64,000 nt of DNA. It comes from Rhodanobacter sp. A1T4 (GTDB taxonomy: Bacteria; Pseudomonadota; Gammaproteobacteria; Xanthomonadales; Rhodanobacteraceae). Below the pieces are notes generated by a model, which was given only the letters and a program-made list of their open reading frames with translations, was not told where the DNA came from and made no database searches. Below, piece after piece: positions 34,103 to 43,804 of the stretch; the stretch's first letter is position 1, and each line of letters begins with the position of its first letter. Both the position numbers and the translations under genes were made by a program. The DNA lies in contig NZ_JACHCP010000006.1 in the NCBI RefSeq assembly GCF_014207185.1, forward strand, positions 1 to 64,000, written 5' to 3'.

Positions 34103-34330
34103 TTATGGAGCGGTCAGTGGCTGTTGCAGCCGTGCATACACGTCATGCGCTTCGCGATAACCAAAGCTGATCGTGTCACAGGGGCTTTCAACGGATGCCA
34201 GGAAATCGATCAACAACACGGCATGTCCCGCGGCGTGCCGAAAGCAGGTGGAGTCGAGCATGCTGAGAGGGTTTGTCCTTACGCCGTGCAGGAGCAGCAC
34301 TGCACCTCGACCAGGTTCACCTGCCGCGAA
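34103..34330 (-). pseudogene. Alpha/beta-hydrolase fragment
   Basis: The minus-strand frame reads AGEPGRGAVLLLHGVRTNPL, then SMLDSTCFRHAAGHAVLLID and TISFGYREAHDVYARL, and stops. LLLHGVR is the oxyanion-hole strand of the family and the following region matches its early helices. The nucleophile elbow and everything after it are missing, as is a proper start. It is a remnant of about 75 residues of a formerly 270-300-residue enzyme. Confidence 0.55.
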
Positions 34331-34388
34331 TCAGTCGTAGATGAGTGACCCGGATGCGCTATGAAAACTCACCGATCGTGCAGGCAGG

Positions 34389-34526
34389 TCAGCTGGTGGT
34401 GAGCCCACCGAGTGCTGCGCGGGATGGATCAACCAGTGAACCAGTACACCAGAGGCCGACGGCGAACAGCAGCGCGATGGCAAGCAATACGCATGCGCAC
34501 CAGCGCAGGATGGTGTGATTTTTCAT
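34389..34526 (-). CDS. 45-residue single-pass membrane peptide
   Basis: A small ORF from ATG 34526 to TGA 34389. The peptide begins MKNHTILRWCACV, followed by one strong hydrophobic segment (about residues 10-30, CVLLAIALLFAVGLW), and ends in a short polar tail (DPSRAALGGLTTS). Positive residues before the helix predict the N-terminus inside. The ribosome-binding site is weak. It lies 90 bases before lpxH on the same strand. No family was recognised; it is longer and more hydrophobic than chance would favour. Confidence 0.4.
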   Translation of the reverse strand: MKNHTILRWCACVLLAIALLFAVGLWCTGSLVDPSRAALGGLTTS

Positions 34527-34616
34527 GATGCTGCATCCGCCGGCTGGATTGCCGTTCGACAGACAGGCGGATGGCTAGAGCCCTAAAACATGCCGCTGTC
34601 GGACTCGCGGCAACGA

Positions 34617-35345
34617 TCAGGTGACGGCGAGACCATGCAGTTCGACGCCATCGTGTGTCACCTTGAGTACTGAACCATGCTCGTACCAGTCGCCAAGCAC
34701 GATGCGTTCGGCAGCTTCGCCATTCAGTTCGAGCGAATGCACGGCGGGGCGATGGGTGTGGCCGTGGATCAGTCGGGTAACGCCGGCATCGCGCAGGGCT
34801 TGCTGCACGGCATCGGCGTTGACGTCCATGATGCTTTCCTGCGTGGTGCCGGTGTGGGCGCGGCTATCTTCTCGAGCCTTGGCGGCAAACGCCCTGCGGG
34901 CTTCGAGTGGCATGGACAGGATCTGTGCTTTCCACTGCGGCGTGCGCACCTGCCGGCGTACGTTCTGGTAGGCGACGTCATCGGTGCAAAGTACGTCGCC
35001 GTGCATCAGCAGGGTGGGGCGCCCCTGAATTTCGTGCACGGTGCCATCGTCGAGTAGGGTAAGGCCGGCGCGTTGTGCGAATGTTTCGCCCAGCAGAAAG
35101 TCGCGGTTGCCCACCATGAAATACACCGGCACGCCAGCATCGCGCACAGCGCGGATCGCCGTTGCAATGCGCTGCGGCAGCTCGGCATCGTCATCGTCAC
35201 CGATCCACGCCTCGACCAGATCGCCGAGGATGTAAAGCGCGTCGGCATGACGCACTTCGTCGCTGGCCAGATAGTTCTCGAACAGTGCGGTGATCTGTGG
35301 GCGCGATGGATCCAGGTGCAGATCGGCGATGAACAGGGTGGCCAT
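34617..35345 (-). CDS. lpxH: UDP-2,3-diacylglucosamine diphosphatase LpxH
   Basis: LpxH cleaves UDP-2,3-diacylglucosamine to lipid X in lipid A synthesis at the inner membrane surface. The 242-residue product (usual about 240) has the metallophosphoesterase motifs IADLHLD, GDLVEAWIGDDD, GNRDFLLG, MHGDVLCTDD and GHTHRPAVH. I chose ATG 35345; a TTG at 35357 would overlap the upstream cyclophilin stop. Its pairing with a peptidyl-prolyl isomerase gene matches other gammaproteobacteria. Confidence 0.93.
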   Translation of the reverse strand: MATLFIADLHLDPSRPQITALFENYLASDEVRHADALYILGDLVEAWIGDDDDAELPQRIATAIRAVRDAGVPVYFMVGNRDFLLGETFAQRAGLTLLDDGTVHEIQGRPTLLMHGDVLCTDDVAYQNVRRQVRTPQWKAQILSMPLEARRAFAAKAREDSRAHTGTTQESIMDVNADAVQQALRDAGVTRLIHGHTHRPAVHSLELNGEAAERIVLGDWYEHGSVLKVTHDGVELHGLAVT

Positions 35346-35353
35346 CGTGATGA

Positions 35354-36061
35354 TCAACCCTGATGCTTGGCGGATTTCTTGGCCGGCTTGGCGGTGGCGG
35401 GTGCAGCGGTGCTGGAGGCATCTGCCGGCGCATCCTCACCCACGACGCGGGCGCTGGTAATCACCACCAGCGGATTGGGCACGTCGGCGGCGAATGGTCC
35501 GAGTCCCCGCGTTGGCAGCGCGGCGATCTTGTCGACGACGTCCATGCCCCTGGTGACTTTGCCGAACACGGTATAGCCCCAGGTCAGGCCGCTCTGGTTG
35601 CCGGTGAAGTCCAGTCGACGGTTGTCGACCAGGTTGAAGAAGAACTGCGATGTGCCGGAATTGGGATCCGCGCCGCGCGCGACCACCAGGGTGCCGCGCA
35701 GATTGGAAAGGCCGTTGTCTGCCTCACTGGCGATTGCCGGACGTGTGCGTTTTGGCTGCAGGTCGCGCGTATACAGGCCGCCCTGCACCAGATAGCCAGG
35801 GATTGCCCGATGCATCACGGTGCCGTCGTAGAAGCCGTCGCGCACGTATTGGAGGAAATTGGCCACGCTCTTGGGCGCTTTGTCGCCGTAGAGCGACACG
35901 GTGATGTCGCCCTGTGAGGTATGCAGCACGACTTCTGCCGACGCTATCGCGGCAGCCGTTGCGGGCGCAGGCTTGGCGGTTTGTGCTGTCAGCGTCAGTG
36001 GTACCAGCGTTAGTGGCGCGAGCAGCAGGAGGGTGGCGAGCAGTGATTTAAGCATGGGCAT
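35354..36061 (-). CDS. Periplasmic cyclophilin-type peptidyl-prolyl isomerase
   Basis: A PpiA-like enzyme that isomerises proline bonds during periplasmic folding. The 235-residue product has a signal peptide (LKSLLATLLLLAPLTLV...LTAQT) and a cyclophilin core with VMHRAIPGYLVQGG and SGTSQFFFNLVDN. The tail is Ala/Lys-rich (PATAKPAKKSAKHQG), atypical but common in this group. Starts at ATG 36061 or 36055 are both possible. It is followed by lpxH, 8 bases downstream. Confidence 0.9.
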   Translation of the reverse strand: MPMLKSLLATLLLLAPLTLVPLTLTAQTAKPAPATAAAIASAEVVLHTSQGDITVSLYGDKAPKSVANFLQYVRDGFYDGTVMHRAIPGYLVQGGLYTRDLQPKRTRPAIASEADNGLSNLRGTLVVARGADPNSGTSQFFFNLVDNRRLDFTGNQSGLTWGYTVFGKVTRGMDVVDKIAALPTRGLGPFAADVPNPLVVITSARVVGEDAPADASSTAAPATAKPAKKSAKHQG

Positions 36062-36128
36062 CAGACGGTTTTGGCGTGCGCACATGATACGCGCACACCA
36101 CCGGCATGGTTCATGAAAGCCGATGGGT

Positions 36129-37646
36129 TCAACTGCTTGACAGGTCCAGCTTCAGTCCGAGCTCAACCATCGGTGACTGCTCCTGCTGCAGGTCGGATTC
36201 GCTGAGCGGATGCTGATCGAACCAGGCCAGCGGCAGAGTCAGGCGCAGTTTCTGACTGGTCGCGGCCAGCCGCATCTGCGGTAGCGACTCGGCGCGGCGC
36301 GCCCGGCGGAACAGCACGGCCAGGCGCAGCAGTGCCGTGGTGTAGCGGGCGAGCGCACGATAGCGTAGCGGCAGGGTGGCGATCAGTGCCTTGTCCGGCT
36401 TGCGCCGATGCATTTCGACCACCGCGGCGAGCAGTTGCTGCTCCTGTCGCGAAAAACCGGCGAGGTCGGCGTGGCGCAGGATATAGGCACCGTGGTGGTG
36501 GTGCTGGCTGTGCGCAATGGCCAGACCAATCTCGTGCACGCGCGCGGCCCACGACAGCCACTCACGCGCATCGGCATCGAGTTTCCACGGTTTGGCGACC
36601 TGATCGAACAGCATCAGCGCGGTGGATTCCACGCGCCTTGCCTGGGCACGATCCACGCCATAGCGGGCGGCCAGCGCGTCGATGCTGGCGGTGCGCGGAT
36701 CGCTACCGCCGGCGCGGCCGATCAGATCCCACATCAGCCCTTCGCGCATCGAGCTTTCGCACACACGCAGCCGCTCGATGCCCAGTGCGGCAAAGGCAGC
36801 CTCGAAAATCACCACGCCACCGGCGATCACCGCAGCGCGCTCCTCGATCAGGCCGGGTAGCTTGAGCAGGCTGATCTGGCCCTGGTCGAGTATCGCGTCG
36901 CGTAGCGAGGCCAGTGACGAGGGCGTGATGCCGTCGTCGGAAAACTTCATCGCCTGTACCACCGCGCCAATCGACTTGGCCGTGCCGGAGGAGCCGTACG
37001 CATCCTGCCAGCCCGATTCGCGGTAGTCCTCGTCGAACTGCTGCAGCAGCACGCCAATTTCGCTGCGCGCACGCTGCCAGCGCTTGCGGGTGAGCTTGCC
37101 GCCGGGAAAAAAGCGCAGCGTCGAGGCGATACAGCCGGCCTGGATGCTTTCGGTATGCAGTGGCGCCAGTCCGCGACCGATGATGAACTCGGTGCTGCCA
37201 CCGCCGACATCGATGACCAACCGCGGCTCGCGCGAGGCGGGCAGGTCGTGCGCCGCGCCGAGAAAGATCAACCGGCCTTCTTCGCGGCCGGAGACCACTT
37301 CGATCGGATGGCCCAACGCGCTCTCGGCAGCGGTCAGGAATGTCTGTGGCGAAGCGAGTCGGCGCACTGTGTTGGTGGCCACCGCACGTACGCGCAATGA
37401 CGGCAGGCCGGCGATGCGCTGGCCGAAACGGGCGAGGCAGTTCATCGCACGGGCGCGACGCTCGGCGTCCAGCGTGCCGTCAGCGCGCAGGCCGGCAGCC
37501 ATCCGCACGCTATCGCGCAGCCGGTCGATCACGCGCGGCTCGCCGTGCTCCATCCGTGCCACCACCATATGGAAGCTGTTGGAGCCCATGTCTACGGCGG
37601 CGATCAGTTCGCCATCCTGGATCGGTGTCGAATCGGCTGGACTCAC
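36129..37646 (-). CDS. ppx: Exopolyphosphatase, Ppx/GppA family
   Basis: Ppx removes phosphate from polyphosphate ends; GppA-type members also act on pppGpp. The 505-residue product starts at GTG 37646 behind a strong AGGGAGG. It has the actin-like phosphate-1 motif AAVDMGSNSFHMVVA (residues 16-30), VIDVGGGSTEFIIG (phosphate 2) and a C-terminal HD-like helical region (VHEIGLAIAHSQHHHHGAY). It lies just downstream of ppk1 on the same strand, pairing polyphosphate synthesis and breakdown. Confidence 0.92.
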   Translation of the reverse strand: MSPADSTPIQDGELIAAVDMGSNSFHMVVARMEHGEPRVIDRLRDSVRMAAGLRADGTLDAERRARAMNCLARFGQRIAGLPSLRVRAVATNTVRRLASPQTFLTAAESALGHPIEVVSGREEGRLIFLGAAHDLPASREPRLVIDVGGGSTEFIIGRGLAPLHTESIQAGCIASTLRFFPGGKLTRKRWQRARSEIGVLLQQFDEDYRESGWQDAYGSSGTAKSIGAVVQAMKFSDDGITPSSLASLRDAILDQGQISLLKLPGLIEERAAVIAGGVVIFEAAFAALGIERLRVCESSMREGLMWDLIGRAGGSDPRTASIDALAARYGVDRAQARRVESTALMLFDQVAKPWKLDADAREWLSWAARVHEIGLAIAHSQHHHHGAYILRHADLAGFSRQEQQLLAAVVEMHRRKPDKALIATLPLRYRALARYTTALLRLAVLFRRARRAESLPQMRLAATSQKLRLTLPLAWFDQHPLSESDLQQEQSPMVELGLKLDLSSS

Positions 37647-37743
37647 GTCAAGCCTCCCTGATCGAATGAAGTCCGATTCTCGCACGCACGAGTGAGGCTG
37701 ACGTCACGCACAACGGAATGATGTTCTGTGCAAGAGTGAAACC

Positions 37744-39855
37744 TCACGGACAGTACCGCTCGAGCAGACTCTGCTGCGCGCTGTATGGCGGGTTTTCGCC
37801 AGGCTCGGCACGCGTGTAGACGCCTTTGCTGTCGAGCAGCCACGCCTGCGTGTTGTCGGCCAGGCTGCTGGCCAGCGTTTCCTCGAACACGCGCGCGGAC
37901 AATTCCGCATCGAGAATCGGAAATGCCACCTCGATGCGGCGCATCAGGTTGCGCGCCATCCAGTCGGCGCTGGCGCAATACAGTTCCGGTTCCCCGTCAT
38001 TGGCAAACCAGTACACACGGCTGTGTTCGAGAAAGCGCCCGATGATCGAACGCACGCGAATACGCTCTGAAATACCCGGCAACCCGGGTCGCAGCGTGCA
38101 GGCGCCGCGCACGATCAGATCGATCTCCACACCGGCCTGCGACGCGCGGTACAGCGCTTCGATCACATGCGATTCGTTCATCGCATTGAGCTTGGCGACG
38201 ATGCGCGCCGGGCGTCCCGCCTTGGCATGCGCCGTCTCACGTTCGATCTTCGCGACCAGGCCGGTGTACAACGTGAATGGTGAATGCAGCAGGCAGTTGA
38301 GCTTGATCATCGGTCCGAGCCCCGACAGCTGCTGGAAGATCTTGTGCAGGTCTTCGCCGATCTCGGGGTTGGCCGTCATCAGGCCGATGTCGGTGTAGGT
38401 ACGACTGTTGATCTGGTGATAGTTGCCGGTGGACAGGTGCGCGTAGCGGCGCAGCCCGTTGCCCTCGCGCCGCACGATCAGCATCATCTTGGCGTGCGTC
38501 TTGTAGCCCACCACGCCATAGACCACCTGCACGCCGGCCTCCTGCAGCCGCACGGCGAGCTGGATGTTGGCGGCTTCGTCAAAGCGCGCGCGCAGCTCGA
38601 TCACTACGGTCACGTCCTTGCCGTTGCGCGCCGCTTCCACCAGCAGGCCGACCAGCGGCGTGTCCTCACCGGCTCGATAGAGCGTCTGCTTGATCGCCAG
38701 CACCTGCGGGTCGACGCTGGCCTGGCGCAACAGGTCGATCACGGCGGCGAAGTTCTGGTAAGGGTGGTGCAGTAGCACGTCACGCTGGCTGATCAGGTCG
38801 AACTTGTTCTTCGCGCCATCCAATGCCGCCGGCAGCTGCGGATTGAAACGCGGAAATTTCAGCTCGGGACGATCGAGCAGGTCGTAGATCAGCTGGGCGC
38901 GGATGATGTTGACCGGGCCGTCGCAGCGATATACGTCGGTGTCTTCCAGCTCGAAGTTGCGCGTCAGCATCGCGGTGATCGCCTTCGGGCAATCGTTGGC
39001 GATTTCCAGCCGCACCGGACGCGCGTAGCCGCGGCCGATCAGCTCTTCGCTCAACGCGTGAGCCAGATTCTCGACCTCGGCTTCTTCGACGATCAGCTCA
39101 CTGTTGCGGGTGACCCGGAACTGGTACGAGCCGACCACTTTGAAGCCGGGAAACATCAGGTCGGTAAACGCCTGCAGCAACTCGGCCAGAAATACGAAAT
39201 GACTGCCTTCGCCACTGACTTCGTCGGGCACGCGGATAATGCGTGGCAGAGAGCGTGGTGCCCGCACCAGCGCCATGTGTCCTTCATGGCCAAACGCGTC
39301 GCGACCCTTCAATACCACGGCGATGTTGAGCGTCTTGTTGAGGATGCGCGGAAACGGATGCGACGGATCCAGCCCCAGCGGCGATAGCACCGGCAGCACC
39401 TCGTGCTCGAAATACCCTTGCAGCCAGCGCCGCTGTTTCGGCGTCCACTGCTTGCGGGTAAGCACATGCACGTTCTCCGCATCCAGCTGCGGAACGAGAT
39501 GATCCTGCCAGGTGGCAAACTGCTCGGTGACCAGATCCAGCGCACGGCGGCGGATGCGCGTGAGCAACTCGCCCGACGTGATGCCGTCCGGCCCGGGCGC
39601 AGACGTGCCATAGGCATGGTGATGTTTGAGCATCGCCACGCGCACCTCGAAAAATTCATCGAGATTGTTCGCCACGATGCTCAGGTAGCGCAGCCGTTCG
39701 AGGATCGGCACGCCGGCATCGCGGGCCATTGCCAGCACGCGGAAATTGAATTCCAGCGTGGCCAGCTCGCTGCTGAGATACAGGTGCGGTGCGCTGAGAT
39801 CGATCGGAGGCGGCGAGTCGGGAGAAGGACGTGGCATGCCGTCATTCTCGCCCAT
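37744..39855 (-). CDS. ppk1: Polyphosphate kinase 1
   Basis: Ppk1 makes polyphosphate from ATP through a phospho-histidine. The product is 703 residues from ATG 39855 (ATG 39837 and TTG 39867 are alternatives), the usual 690-720. It has the N domain (YLSSELATLEFNFRVL, then RLRYLSIVANNLDEFFEVRV), head and catalytic domains with VTVVIELRARFDEAANI, the active-site His region VVGYKTHAKMMLIVRREG and RYAHLSTGNYH. Clustering with ppx and phoBR fits a phosphate-responsive group. Confidence 0.94.
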   Translation of the reverse strand: MGENDGMPRPSPDSPPPIDLSAPHLYLSSELATLEFNFRVLAMARDAGVPILERLRYLSIVANNLDEFFEVRVAMLKHHHAYGTSAPGPDGITSGELLTRIRRRALDLVTEQFATWQDHLVPQLDAENVHVLTRKQWTPKQRRWLQGYFEHEVLPVLSPLGLDPSHPFPRILNKTLNIAVVLKGRDAFGHEGHMALVRAPRSLPRIIRVPDEVSGEGSHFVFLAELLQAFTDLMFPGFKVVGSYQFRVTRNSELIVEEAEVENLAHALSEELIGRGYARPVRLEIANDCPKAITAMLTRNFELEDTDVYRCDGPVNIIRAQLIYDLLDRPELKFPRFNPQLPAALDGAKNKFDLISQRDVLLHHPYQNFAAVIDLLRQASVDPQVLAIKQTLYRAGEDTPLVGLLVEAARNGKDVTVVIELRARFDEAANIQLAVRLQEAGVQVVYGVVGYKTHAKMMLIVRREGNGLRRYAHLSTGNYHQINSRTYTDIGLMTANPEIGEDLHKIFQQLSGLGPMIKLNCLLHSPFTLYTGLVAKIERETAHAKAGRPARIVAKLNAMNESHVIEALYRASQAGVEIDLIVRGACTLRPGLPGISERIRVRSIIGRFLEHSRVYWFANDGEPELYCASADWMARNLMRRIEVAFPILDAELSARVFEETLASSLADNTQAWLLDSKGVYTRAEPGENPPYSAQQSLLERYCP

Positions 39856-39893
39856 GCCGGTGGTCAAATACAGACAACGAAATGGCAGGGTGT

Positions 39894-41165
39894 TCAGCTC
39901 TCGTCGCTGCCGCCGGCGGTCAGCAGGCGCGCATGGCCGAAATGACAGGCAAAGGTGGACCCGATGCCCGGCATGCTCTCGATCTGCAACTGCGCCTGAT
40001 GCAGGTTCAGTACGTGTTTGACAATCGATAGTCCCAGGCCGGTGCCGCCGCTGTCGCGCGAACGGCTCGATGAAATGCGGTAGAAGCGCTCAGTGAGCCG
40101 CGCTAGGTGCGTAGCCGGAATGCCGAAACCGGTGTCGCTTACCGAATATGCCGCGCCCTCCGGCGTGCGCCGCCAGCGAATGGTGATGCTGCCACCGATC
40201 GGTGTGTAGCGCACGGCGTTGCTGACCAGGTTCGACAGCGCGCTGTGCAGATCTTTCGGCGAACCGAGTAGATCCGCTTCCGCAGTCGACTCCAGGGTGA
40301 TCTGATGGCGACCCTGGCTCAGCGCCTCGGCCTCCTTGCGCACGGTGGCCAGCAGCGATGCCATCGGCACACGTTCGTCAGCGACTTGATGCTGGGTTTC
40401 CAGTCGCGACAGGGTGAGCAGATCTTCGACGATCTGCCCCATTCGCTTGGATTGCGCGCGCATTTCGCCCAGCACGGGCGCCAGTTCGGGCACGTCTTCC
40501 GGGTCGATCAGTTCGAGGTAACCGTGAATCACCGTCAGCGGCGTGCGCAGTTCGTGCGAGACGTTGGCGACGAAGTCGCGGCGAATCTGCTCGAGTCGGT
40601 TCAGGTGGCTGATGTCGCGTGCCAGCAACAAGTGTTGGCGGCGACCGAACGGCAACATGCTGACGTTGAGCTGGCTCTCGGGATGTCCAGGGGCCATCAC
40701 ATCATTGATCGGCTCCAGCGCGCCATCCTGCAGCCAGCCGGAGAGGTCCGATGTTGCCAGCCGCTGATGCAGCAATACACCGCGGTCGCGCGGCCGACGC
40801 AGGCCGAGCAGATTCTCGGCGGCGTGGTTGAACCAGCGAACCTGCTGTTGCTGATCGAGCAGCACCACCGCATCGGGTAGATGACTGGCGGCGTTGCGCA
40901 AATCACGCAGGCTGGAGGCGATACGACGGGAACGTGTCATGAAACGGTCATGCTGTAGAGGGCTGACGCCAGCGGGTGCGGGCATCATGGGCTGCGTTTG
41001 ATGACGGATTCGAGTCAGCAGCAAGACGACTTCGAAAAGCGCGACAAGCGCCACGCCGGATGCCACGTGTCCGCTGGCAAACCAACCAAGCAAAGCACCC
41101 GCGAGCAAGGCAGCCGCGAGCGCTATCGATAATTTCCAGAAAGATATTGTCGCGGACTGTGCCAT
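39894..41165 (-). CDS. phoR: Phosphate regulon sensor kinase PhoR
   Basis: PhoR is the inner-membrane sensor kinase for phosphate limitation. The 423-residue protein has two membrane helices at residues 10-52 with almost no periplasmic loop, a PAS domain (about 90-185, DAVVLLDQQQQVRWFNHAAE), the phospho-acceptor His 204 in VSHELRTPLT and the ATP-binding boxes (NLVSNAVRYTP, DTGFGIP, GGTGLGLSIVKHVL). This is the typical PhoR design. It is 113 bases downstream of phoB. Confidence 0.93.
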   Translation of the reverse strand: MAQSATISFWKLSIALAAALLAGALLGWFASGHVASGVALVALFEVVLLLTRIRHQTQPMMPAPAGVSPLQHDRFMTRSRRIASSLRDLRNAASHLPDAVVLLDQQQQVRWFNHAAENLLGLRRPRDRGVLLHQRLATSDLSGWLQDGALEPINDVMAPGHPESQLNVSMLPFGRRQHLLLARDISHLNRLEQIRRDFVANVSHELRTPLTVIHGYLELIDPEDVPELAPVLGEMRAQSKRMGQIVEDLLTLSRLETQHQVADERVPMASLLATVRKEAEALSQGRHQITLESTAEADLLGSPKDLHSALSNLVSNAVRYTPIGGSITIRWRRTPEGAAYSVSDTGFGIPATHLARLTERFYRISSSRSRDSGGTGLGLSIVKHVLNLHQAQLQIESMPGIGSTFACHFGHARLLTAGGSDES

Positions 41166-41278
41166 TCAGGCGGGATGCTGGCGAGCGTTGGAGGCTGGGT
41201 CGCCAGCATCGGCAAAAGCTTGCGCCTCTGCAAGCCCGGCACGCAATTCAAATGCGACCGGATCAGGCATGGATGGTT

Positions 41279-41968
41279 TCAGGCGCTGATTGAAAACCGA
41301 TAGCCGGTGCCGCGCACGGTTTGCACCATCTCGTCGAGCTTCCATGGTTCCAGCGTCTTGCGCAGGCGGCGGATATGCACGTCGACCGTGCGCTCTTCCA
41401 CATAGACGCTGCCGCCCCAGACATGATCGAGTAGCTGCGTGCGCGAATAGACGCGCTCGGGATGCGTCATGAAAAAGTACAGCAGGCGGTATTCGGTCGG
41501 GCCTATCGGCACGGCATCCTCACCGGCAAATACGCGATGGGCGGGCCCGTCGATGCGCAGACCACCCAGTTCCACCATGCCCGAGCCGTCGTCACCCTGG
41601 CTGCGCCGAAGCACGGCCTTGATGCGGGCGATCAGTTCGCGGGTGGAGAAGGGCTTGACGACATAATCGTCGACGCCGGCTTCCAGGCCGTTGACGCGAT
41701 CCATCTCCTCACCGCGGGCGGTGAGCATGATGATCGGGATCTCGCGGCTGAGTTCTTCCTTGCGCATGCGCCGGGCCAGTTCCAGGCCGCTGGTGCCGGG
41801 TAGCATCCAGTCGAGCAGGATCAAGTCGGGCACCTGCTCGGCAATCGCCAACTGGGCGGCGCGGGCATCGGCGGCCTGCATCGCGTCCATGCCGGCTTTG
41901 CGCAGGGCGAACGCGATCATCTCGCGGATCGAGACTTCGTCTTCAACGATCAAAATGCGCTTGTGCAC
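41279..41968 (-). CDS. phoB: Phosphate regulon response regulator PhoB
   Basis: PhoB is an OmpR-type regulator that binds pho boxes. From GTG 41968 it has 229 residues, the exact family length; the frame extends to 42034 but that segment contains the pho-box candidate. The receiver has E9/D10, phospho-acceptor D53 ([10 protein letters not shown]) and the KPF Lys. The C-terminal winged helix has [15 protein letters not shown] and the recognition helix [15 protein letters not shown]. It is co-transcribed with phoR. Confidence 0.94.
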   Translation of the reverse strand: MHKRILIVEDEVSIREMIAFALRKAGMDAMQAADARAAQLAIAEQVPDLILLDWMLPGTSGLELARRMRKEELSREIPIIMLTARGEEMDRVNGLEAGVDDYVVKPFSTRELIARIKAVLRRSQGDDGSGMVELGGLRIDGPAHRVFAGEDAVPIGPTEYRLLYFFMTHPERVYSRTQLLDHVWGGSVYVEERTVDVHIRRLRKTLEPWKLDEMVQTVRGTGYRFSISA

Positions 41969-42012
41969 GCGGTGGTCTGCCGGTGGCTTATGACGGAAGT
42001 ATTGCAACCCAT

Positions 42013-42034
42013 CAATGTTACGTCTCGATGACAT
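42013..42034 (-). promoter_or_regulatory. Candidate pho box upstream of phoB
   Basis: Read on the minus strand, ATGTCATCGAG and ACGTAACATTG are two 11-base half sites in tandem. They resemble the PhoB half site CTGTCATAAAT, strongly in the first (TGTCAT) and weakly in the second (GTAACAT). The site ends 44 bases before the phoB start, as expected for autoregulation. Confidence 0.4.
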
Positions 42035-42130
42035 GGGTCAGGTCATTTCTAGTCCAATGGCCCCGGATTGTCACGAAGCACGTTCAAACGCTGCATTGCT
42101 AAGTGAATCGGCGCACGGGATCGCGCATGG

Positions 42131-43804
42131 CTAGCCGGCGCCGAAACACAGGCGTTCGCCGCACAGTTGATTCTGCTGGCCGGGCTGCTGCTGCCCGTCG
42201 GGATTGTCGTCGGTGCTGATCCGGCGCTTGTGCAGTTCCATCACCAGTGGCGTCAGCTCCGTGATGCGTGCCTGGATGCGCACTCGCGCGTAGTAGTCGA
42301 GGTCAGTGCGCTTGAGCATCCGCTTCAGCTGTTCCATCGCGTCGAACGGGCGGCCGGAGTAATAGCTGGCGTCGGCGAAGGCTTCCTGGGCACGCACGCT
42401 GTCGCCGGCTTTTTCACTGGCGCGGGCATAGGCACTGTAGATTTCCGGCTCGTCGGCGTTGTCCAGCAGCGGTCGCAGCAGATTCGCCGCCTGGGTGGCC
42501 TGTGCCTTGTCGCCTTTTGCCACGAGTGCGTCGGCGTAGGCCAGCGCCACGGCACGATTCCGCGGCGATTGTGTCGTGAGTTCGTCATACATGGCCAGCG
42601 CGGCGGCGCGCTGACCGGCCTGCAGGCGCGCATCGGCCATGGCCAGTTTGAGAATCAGATTGTCGCTGTGTGCCTGCAGCAGCGGTTGCAGTTGTTCGAT
42701 CGCCTGTGTGCCACGACCGCTACGGGTCAGCGCCAGCGCATAACCGTAGCGCGTTGCGGGTGTATCGAAGCCATACTGATCTTTCAGGTTGGAGGCGTAG
42801 TAAATCACCTGCTTGGGTGCGTCGTCGGCCAGCACGCGCGCCCGTTCGCGCATCAGCGAATAGGTATCCAGTTGACCGGGTGTTGTCGCCGCGGCGGTAA
42901 GCACGGAAGGGTCCTTGACGAACGGCATCGGCGCGGTGATTTTCTCCCACTGGCTCTTGTTCATGCTGGTTGGGGCGGGGCGCAGCTTCTGTGCGGCTAT
43001 CAGCGCACCGGCGCGCGATTTGGCGTCGCTGATGCGCTCAGTGGTCACCGGATGGCTTTGCAGTAGCGATGGTGTCTGGATGCCTCCAGCATCGGCGCTC
43101 GTGACTTCCTCCAGACGTTCGAAGAAGCTGGCCATGGCGTTTGGGTCGAAGCCGGCCCTTGCCAGCGTCTGGATGCCGACGCGATCGGCCTCGATCTCGT
43201 CGTGGCGGGTGAAATTGATCGACTTCTGCGCGATCAGGCTCTGGCCGCCGGCTAGCACGGCAATCGGTGCGTCGCCGGCGTGACCGCCAGCGCCGGCAGC
43301 GATGGCACCGAGCAGCACCAGAGCCATCAGCGGCGCATCCTTCTTGGAGTCCTCGAAGGCGCGTTCCAGATGATTTTGTGTGATATGGCCGATCTCGTGC
43401 GCGATCACGCCGGCCAGCTCACTTTCATTGCGGGTGATCGTGATCAGACCGGAGTTCACCGCGATGTAGCCGCCCGGTGCGGCGAAGGCGTTGATTTCCG
43501 GATCTTTCACCACGAAAAACGCGAAGTGATCTTTCGGCTTGTCACTGTTGGCGGCCAACCGGAAGCCGAGGTCGTTGATGTAGTCATCCAGCAGCGGATC
43601 GTCCACCACCAGATCCAGCGCACGCATCTGGTGCAGCATCGCAGCGCCGTAATCCTGCGCTTCCTGTGGCGAGATCAGCGCGTTGGCCGAGCTGCCAAGG
43701 TCGGGCAGGCGGTCTTCCTGCTGCGCGCCTGCAGCGCACGCCAGCGCGGCGGTCATCAAGGCCGTCAGCAGGCGTGGAGCAAGTCGTCGTGGTGCCATGA
43801 TCAT
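42131..43804 (-). CDS. Periplasmic M48 metalloprotease with TPR tail (BepA-like)
   Basis: A BepA/YfgC-type protease-chaperone for outer-membrane protein quality control. The 557-residue product (ATG 43804; ATG 43798 also possible) has a signal peptide ending CAAGA-QQ, the zinc motif HEIGH at residues 136-140, the third-ligand region DEIEADRVGIQTLARAGFD, and a C-terminal TPR half (about 330-520). BepA of E. coli is about 490 residues, so the tail is longer here. It is transcribed divergently from grxC. Confidence 0.9.
   Translation of the reverse strand: MIMAPRRLAPRLLTALMTAALACAAGAQQEDRLPDLGSSANALISPQEAQDYGAAMLHQMRALDLVVDDPLLDDYINDLGFRLAANSDKPKDHFAFFVVKDPEINAFAAPGGYIAVNSGLITITRNESELAGVIAHEIGHITQNHLERAFEDSKKDAPLMALVLLGAIAAGAGGHAGDAPIAVLAGGQSLIAQKSINFTRHDEIEADRVGIQTLARAGFDPNAMASFFERLEEVTSADAGGIQTPSLLQSHPVTTERISDAKSRAGALIAAQKLRPAPTSMNKSQWEKITAPMPFVKDPSVLTAAATTPGQLDTYSLMRERARVLADDAPKQVIYYASNLKDQYGFDTPATRYGYALALTRSGRGTQAIEQLQPLLQAHSDNLILKLAMADARLQAGQRAAALAMYDELTTQSPRNRAVALAYADALVAKGDKAQATQAANLLRPLLDNADEPEIYSAYARASEKAGDSVRAQEAFADASYYSGRPFDAMEQLKRMLKRTDLDYYARVRIQARITELTPLVMELHKRRISTDDNPDGQQQPGQQNQLCGERLCFGAG

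Noticed and set aside
41969..42034. Extended PhoB N-terminus
   Set aside because: It adds 22 unrelated residues and contains the candidate pho box; GTG 41968 gives the standard 229-residue protein.
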